Positions 7,101 through 8,034 of a stretch of DNA of 8,034 nt are shown piece by piece (the first letter of the stretch is position 1; each line of letters opens with the position of its first letter). The position numbers and the translations under genes are program-made. Under the pieces are notes generated by a model. The model worked only from the letters and a program-made list of their open reading frames with translations. It was not told the DNA's origin and did not search any database. The DNA is taken from NCBI GenBank assembly GCA_028293685.1, contig JAQGOI010000223.1, positions 1 to 8,034 on the forward strand, given 5' to 3'. The stretch comes from Lysobacteraceae bacterium. GTDB taxonomy: Bacteria > Pseudomonadota > Gammaproteobacteria > Xanthomonadales > Xanthomonadaceae.

Positions 7101-7308
7101 CGCGACCGGCGCCGGCGCCGGCAGCCGCACGACGATTGGCGTGGTCGTTGTCTTCGGTGTCGCCCTGTCGACGCTGCTGTCGCTGTTCGTGGTGCCGGCG
7201 TTCTACCTGCTGCTGGCTCCACATACCCGTCCACCCGACGCGCGGACGCAGGAGCTCGACCGGCTCGACCGCGATACGCCGTCGGTCGAGCGCGAAGCCG
7301 GATCCTGA
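4162..7308 (+). CDS. HAE1-type RND multidrug efflux permease (AcrB/MexB-like)
   Basis: Inner-membrane drug/proton antiporter that works as a trimer with the adaptor encoded just upstream. The 1048 residues match the family length. Layout: TM1 about 11-29, first periplasmic porter loop about 35-335, TM2-6 about 340-500, TM7 about 531-552, second periplasmic loop about 555-860, TM8-12 about 862-1020, then a polar tail. Proton-relay residues are present: the Asp pair D408-D409 in GLVVDDAIVVLEN (bases 5383-5388), and Lys930 in GLAAKNGILIVEFAN (bases 6949-6951), equivalent to AcrB D407, D408 and K940. These acidic and basic residues and the ELPNIDPP and TYTGAS motifs near the N-terminus mark it as HAE1, not a heavy-metal (CusA/CzcA) pump. 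ATG 4162 overlaps the adaptor stop by four bases (ATGA) with no separate Shine-Dalgarno, so translation is probably coupled. No outer-membrane factor gene follows, so an unlinked TolC/OprM-type channel is presumably used. The exact pump identity and substrates cannot be read from sequence alone. Confidence 0.95.
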   Translation: MKLSDVSIHRPVLATVASLLLIVLGVIAFTRLPLRELPNIDPPVVSISTTYTGASAAVMETRVTKVLEDAVSGIEGVDTIQSTSQNGTSQINIEFTLQRDIESAANDIRDAVSRNLNKLPVDVDPPQIRKVSSDSDVIVWFNLSGPGMDSLQLTDYAERYLVDRLSTVDGVAQVQLGGGQDYAMRIWIDRDALAARGLTVNDIETALRARNVDIPAGRLESTTRDFTLQLDRSFASKTDFEQLPIGNATATDAPGGIGHVVRLSQVARVELGSLERRAYYHTNGKSQVGLGIVKTSTANDLAVAAAAKKAVAEINRTLPAGMKIETTYDATVFIDVAVHEVYKTLAEAIALVLLVIWLFLGSARSALVPAVTVPVCVMAAFLPLLVFGFSINLLTLLALVLSIGLVVDDAIVVLENIQRRADLGEPVPLAALRGTRQVGFAVLATTAVLVAVFLPIAFLEGNNGRLFRELAVALAGAVAISCFVALTLTPMMCSLLVRPHTNPRGINAWMEQRLRALASGYRRTLERFIAYPVLFGVAMVVALVLTFGLFKLVPRELAPNEDRGSFSVNVTAPEGAGFDYTVTQIGKIEKILMTHIGGDQPVERIISRVPGSNGASENMNSGRATVLLKSWGDRNVSTDDVVEKVRRELAGVPGVRAIPQTRQGLVRSGGQPLQVVLQGPDYPQLVQWRDRLLAKMEQNPGLYGADADYKETRPQLHVIVDQAKAADLGVTEQAIGDTLQAMLGSSRVTTFVRQGQEYYVVLQATTGERATPTDLSNLYVRSRTGALVPLASVVRLEERAEAGSLGRFNRLRAITLSAGLTPGYTLGQAIDWVRTTGRAELPATAQLDFSGQSREYLQSGSAVLFTFAMALLIVFLVLSAQFESFLHPLVIMLTVPLAVFGALLGLYLFGKSLNLFSQIGIVMLVGLAAKNGILIVEFANQRRDAGLTVIQAILDSAATRMRPILMTSIATIAGAMPLMLATGAGAGSRTTIGVVVVFGVALSTLLSLFVVPAFYLLLAPHTRPPDARTQELDRLDRDTPSVEREAGS
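7254..7291 (+). repeat. Tandem 9-bp repeat with inverted copy at the end of the RND gene
   Basis: GCTCGACCG occurs twice back to back (7254-7262 and 7263-7271), coding the LDR-LDR of the C-terminal tail. Its exact reverse complement CGGTCGAGC lies at 7283-7291. The second copy and the inverted copy form a perfect 9-bp stem with an 11-nt loop; the first copy can form the same stem with a 20-nt loop. It ends 17 bases before the stop-codon end. No U-tract follows, so it is not a standard terminator. It might slow 3' decay or be a chance result of Arg/Asp/Glu codons. Confidence 0.5.
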
Positions 7309-7331
7309 GCGGTATGCTCGTGAGCGCGCGG

Positions 7332-7337
7332 TAGACT
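7332..7337 (+). promoter_or_regulatory. Possible -10 box of the methyltransferase gene
   Basis: TAGACT in the 54-base gap after the RND gene, 25 bases before the ATG at 7363. It matches TATAAT at three of six positions plus context similar to the box upstream of the efflux operon. No convincing -35 is seen. No clear terminator separates the RND gene from this gene, so read-through is also possible. Confidence 0.22.
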
Positions 7338-7362
7338 GCCGGCCCGCCTGCGGCCATCGACC

Positions 7363-8034
7363 ATGCAACGCAACAACGACGACAAGCCGCCGAGCCCGTG
7401 GCGCACGCCGCCTCTACGGACTGCAGCCCCGCCGCCAGCCCTCGATCCGATGCCGGTCCGCGAGCAGCGCGATGTCGAACTTCGGCTCTATGGTTTGAAT
7501 GCCGTGAATGCGGTGTTCGCGAGGCGGCCCGATGCGATCCGCAAGGTCTACCTGCTCGAGGCGCGCATCCCGAAGGTGCAGCCCCTGCTCAAGTGGTGCG
7601 TGACCCACCGAATCGGGTATCGCGTCGTCGACGAGACCGACCTGCAGAAGCTCGCGTCCAGTTCCCACCACGAAGGCATCGTCGTCGATGTGTTGCGCGA
7701 AGAGCCGCAGTCGCTGACCGCCTGGCTGCGTGACCTCCCGGCGGGCCCGCAATGCGCGGTGTGGCTGGACGGCGTCGGCAATCCGCACAACCTCGGCGCG
7801 ATCCTGCGTTCGGCCGCGCATTTCGGCGCCGGCGCGGCGCTGTTGCCCAAGCATTCGACGCTGGCGTTGTCGGGCGCTGCGGCGCGCGTTGCCGAAGGTG
7901 GCGCCGAGCACGTGCCCTTCGTGCGCCTGGGTCGGGAGGACAATGCCATCGCGCAGCTGCATGGCGCCGGTTTCCAGCTCGCCGCAACCGTGGTCCGAGG
8001 CGGCACCGCGCTGTTTTCGACACCGGTGCCCGAG
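7363..8034 (+). CDS. TrmH/SpoU-family RNA 2'-O-methyltransferase, YfiF-like (3' end missing)
   Basis: SPOUT-class enzyme that would move a methyl group from S-adenosylmethionine to a ribose 2'-OH of tRNA or rRNA. The frame is open from ATG 7363 to the window end, 224 residues, with no stop. Residues 1-38 are Pro-rich and look disordered. About 40-110 match the SpoU substrate-binding domain (LRLYGLNAVNAVFARRP through HHEGIVVDV). The catalytic domain begins near 132, with motif 1 as DGVGNPHNLGAILRSAAHFG, including Asn143 and the conserved Arg149. A later ARVAEGGAEHVPF segment resembles motif 2 of the YfiF branch (AEGGAE) more than RlmB. The C-terminal knot that binds the cofactor (motif 3) lies outside the window. 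The expected length is about 260-350. ATG 7450 is an alternative start that would drop the Pro-rich leader; neither has a good Shine-Dalgarno. The RNA target is unknown. Confidence 0.85.
   Translation, partial: MQRNNDDKPPSPWRTPPLRTAAPPPALDPMPVREQRDVELRLYGLNAVNAVFARRPDAIRKVYLLEARIPKVQPLLKWCVTHRIGYRVVDETDLQKLASSSHHEGIVVDVLREEPQSLTAWLRDLPAGPQCAVWLDGVGNPHNLGAILRSAAHFGAGAALLPKHSTLALSGAAARVAEGGAEHVPFVRLGREDNAIAQLHGAGFQLAATVVRGGTALFSTPVPE

Noticed and set aside
7309..7362. Intrinsic terminator after the RND gene
   Set aside because: Only GCTCGTGAGC (7316-7325), with a two-base loop and no T-tract, is present; this would not form a working terminator.
6049..7368. A 439-residue open frame antisense to the RND gene
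   Set aside because: Rich in Gln, Arg and His with no motif, as expected for the complement of a GC-rich membrane protein gene.

Overview
The window reads as an ordinary chromosomal segment of a GC-rich gammaproteobacterium. The best guess is the Xanthomonadaceae/Lysobacteraceae (Lysobacter, Luteimonas or Xanthomonas relatives), judged from codon use, the protein sequences and the gene types. This placement comes from recognising sequences by eye, not from a search. I see no tRNA, rRNA, insertion sequence, CRISPR array, phage gene or attachment site. The window is almost entirely coding, and both its first and last genes are cut by the window ends.

Left part (1-2908). The 3' two-thirds of a class I fructose-bisphosphate aldolase gene runs rightward and ends at a strong hairpin (693-719). 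This hairpin has A- and T-tracts on opposite sides, so it can act as a terminator in both directions. Converging on it from the right is a leftward group: cysK (O-acetylserine sulfhydrylase), then a macro-domain gene of the YmdB/MacroD ADP-ribose hydrolase type, then a small DUF6498-type membrane protein. The last two overlap by four bases (GTGA). The macro gene is in two reading frames: its first ~75 codons and last ~96 codons are both well conserved but lie in different frames, so it is either a recent pseudogene or contains a sequence error. Its 97-base leader can form two mutually exclusive hairpins, one of which would cover the start codon region.

Middle (2909-3109). A 201-base divergent intergenic region separates cysK from a rightward efflux operon. 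It holds a good cysK ribosome binding site, a perfect 12-bp palindrome, a perfect 8-bp palindrome and a weak -10-like box.

Right part (3110-8034). The efflux operon encodes a lipoprotein membrane-fusion (periplasmic adaptor) protein and a 1048-residue HAE1-type RND drug/proton antiporter, overlapping by ATGA. No outer-membrane channel and no regulator lies beside them within the window, so the pump presumably borrows an unlinked TolC/OprM-like channel. After a 54-base gap comes the 5' part of a TrmH/SpoU-family (YfiF-like) RNA 2'-O-methyltransferase, which runs off the end.

No undescribed multi-gene system is evident. The points most worth a second look are the frame break in the macro gene, the two-state leader ahead of it, the paired palindromes upstream of the efflux operon, and a small repeat/hairpin cluster at the 3' end of the RND gene.
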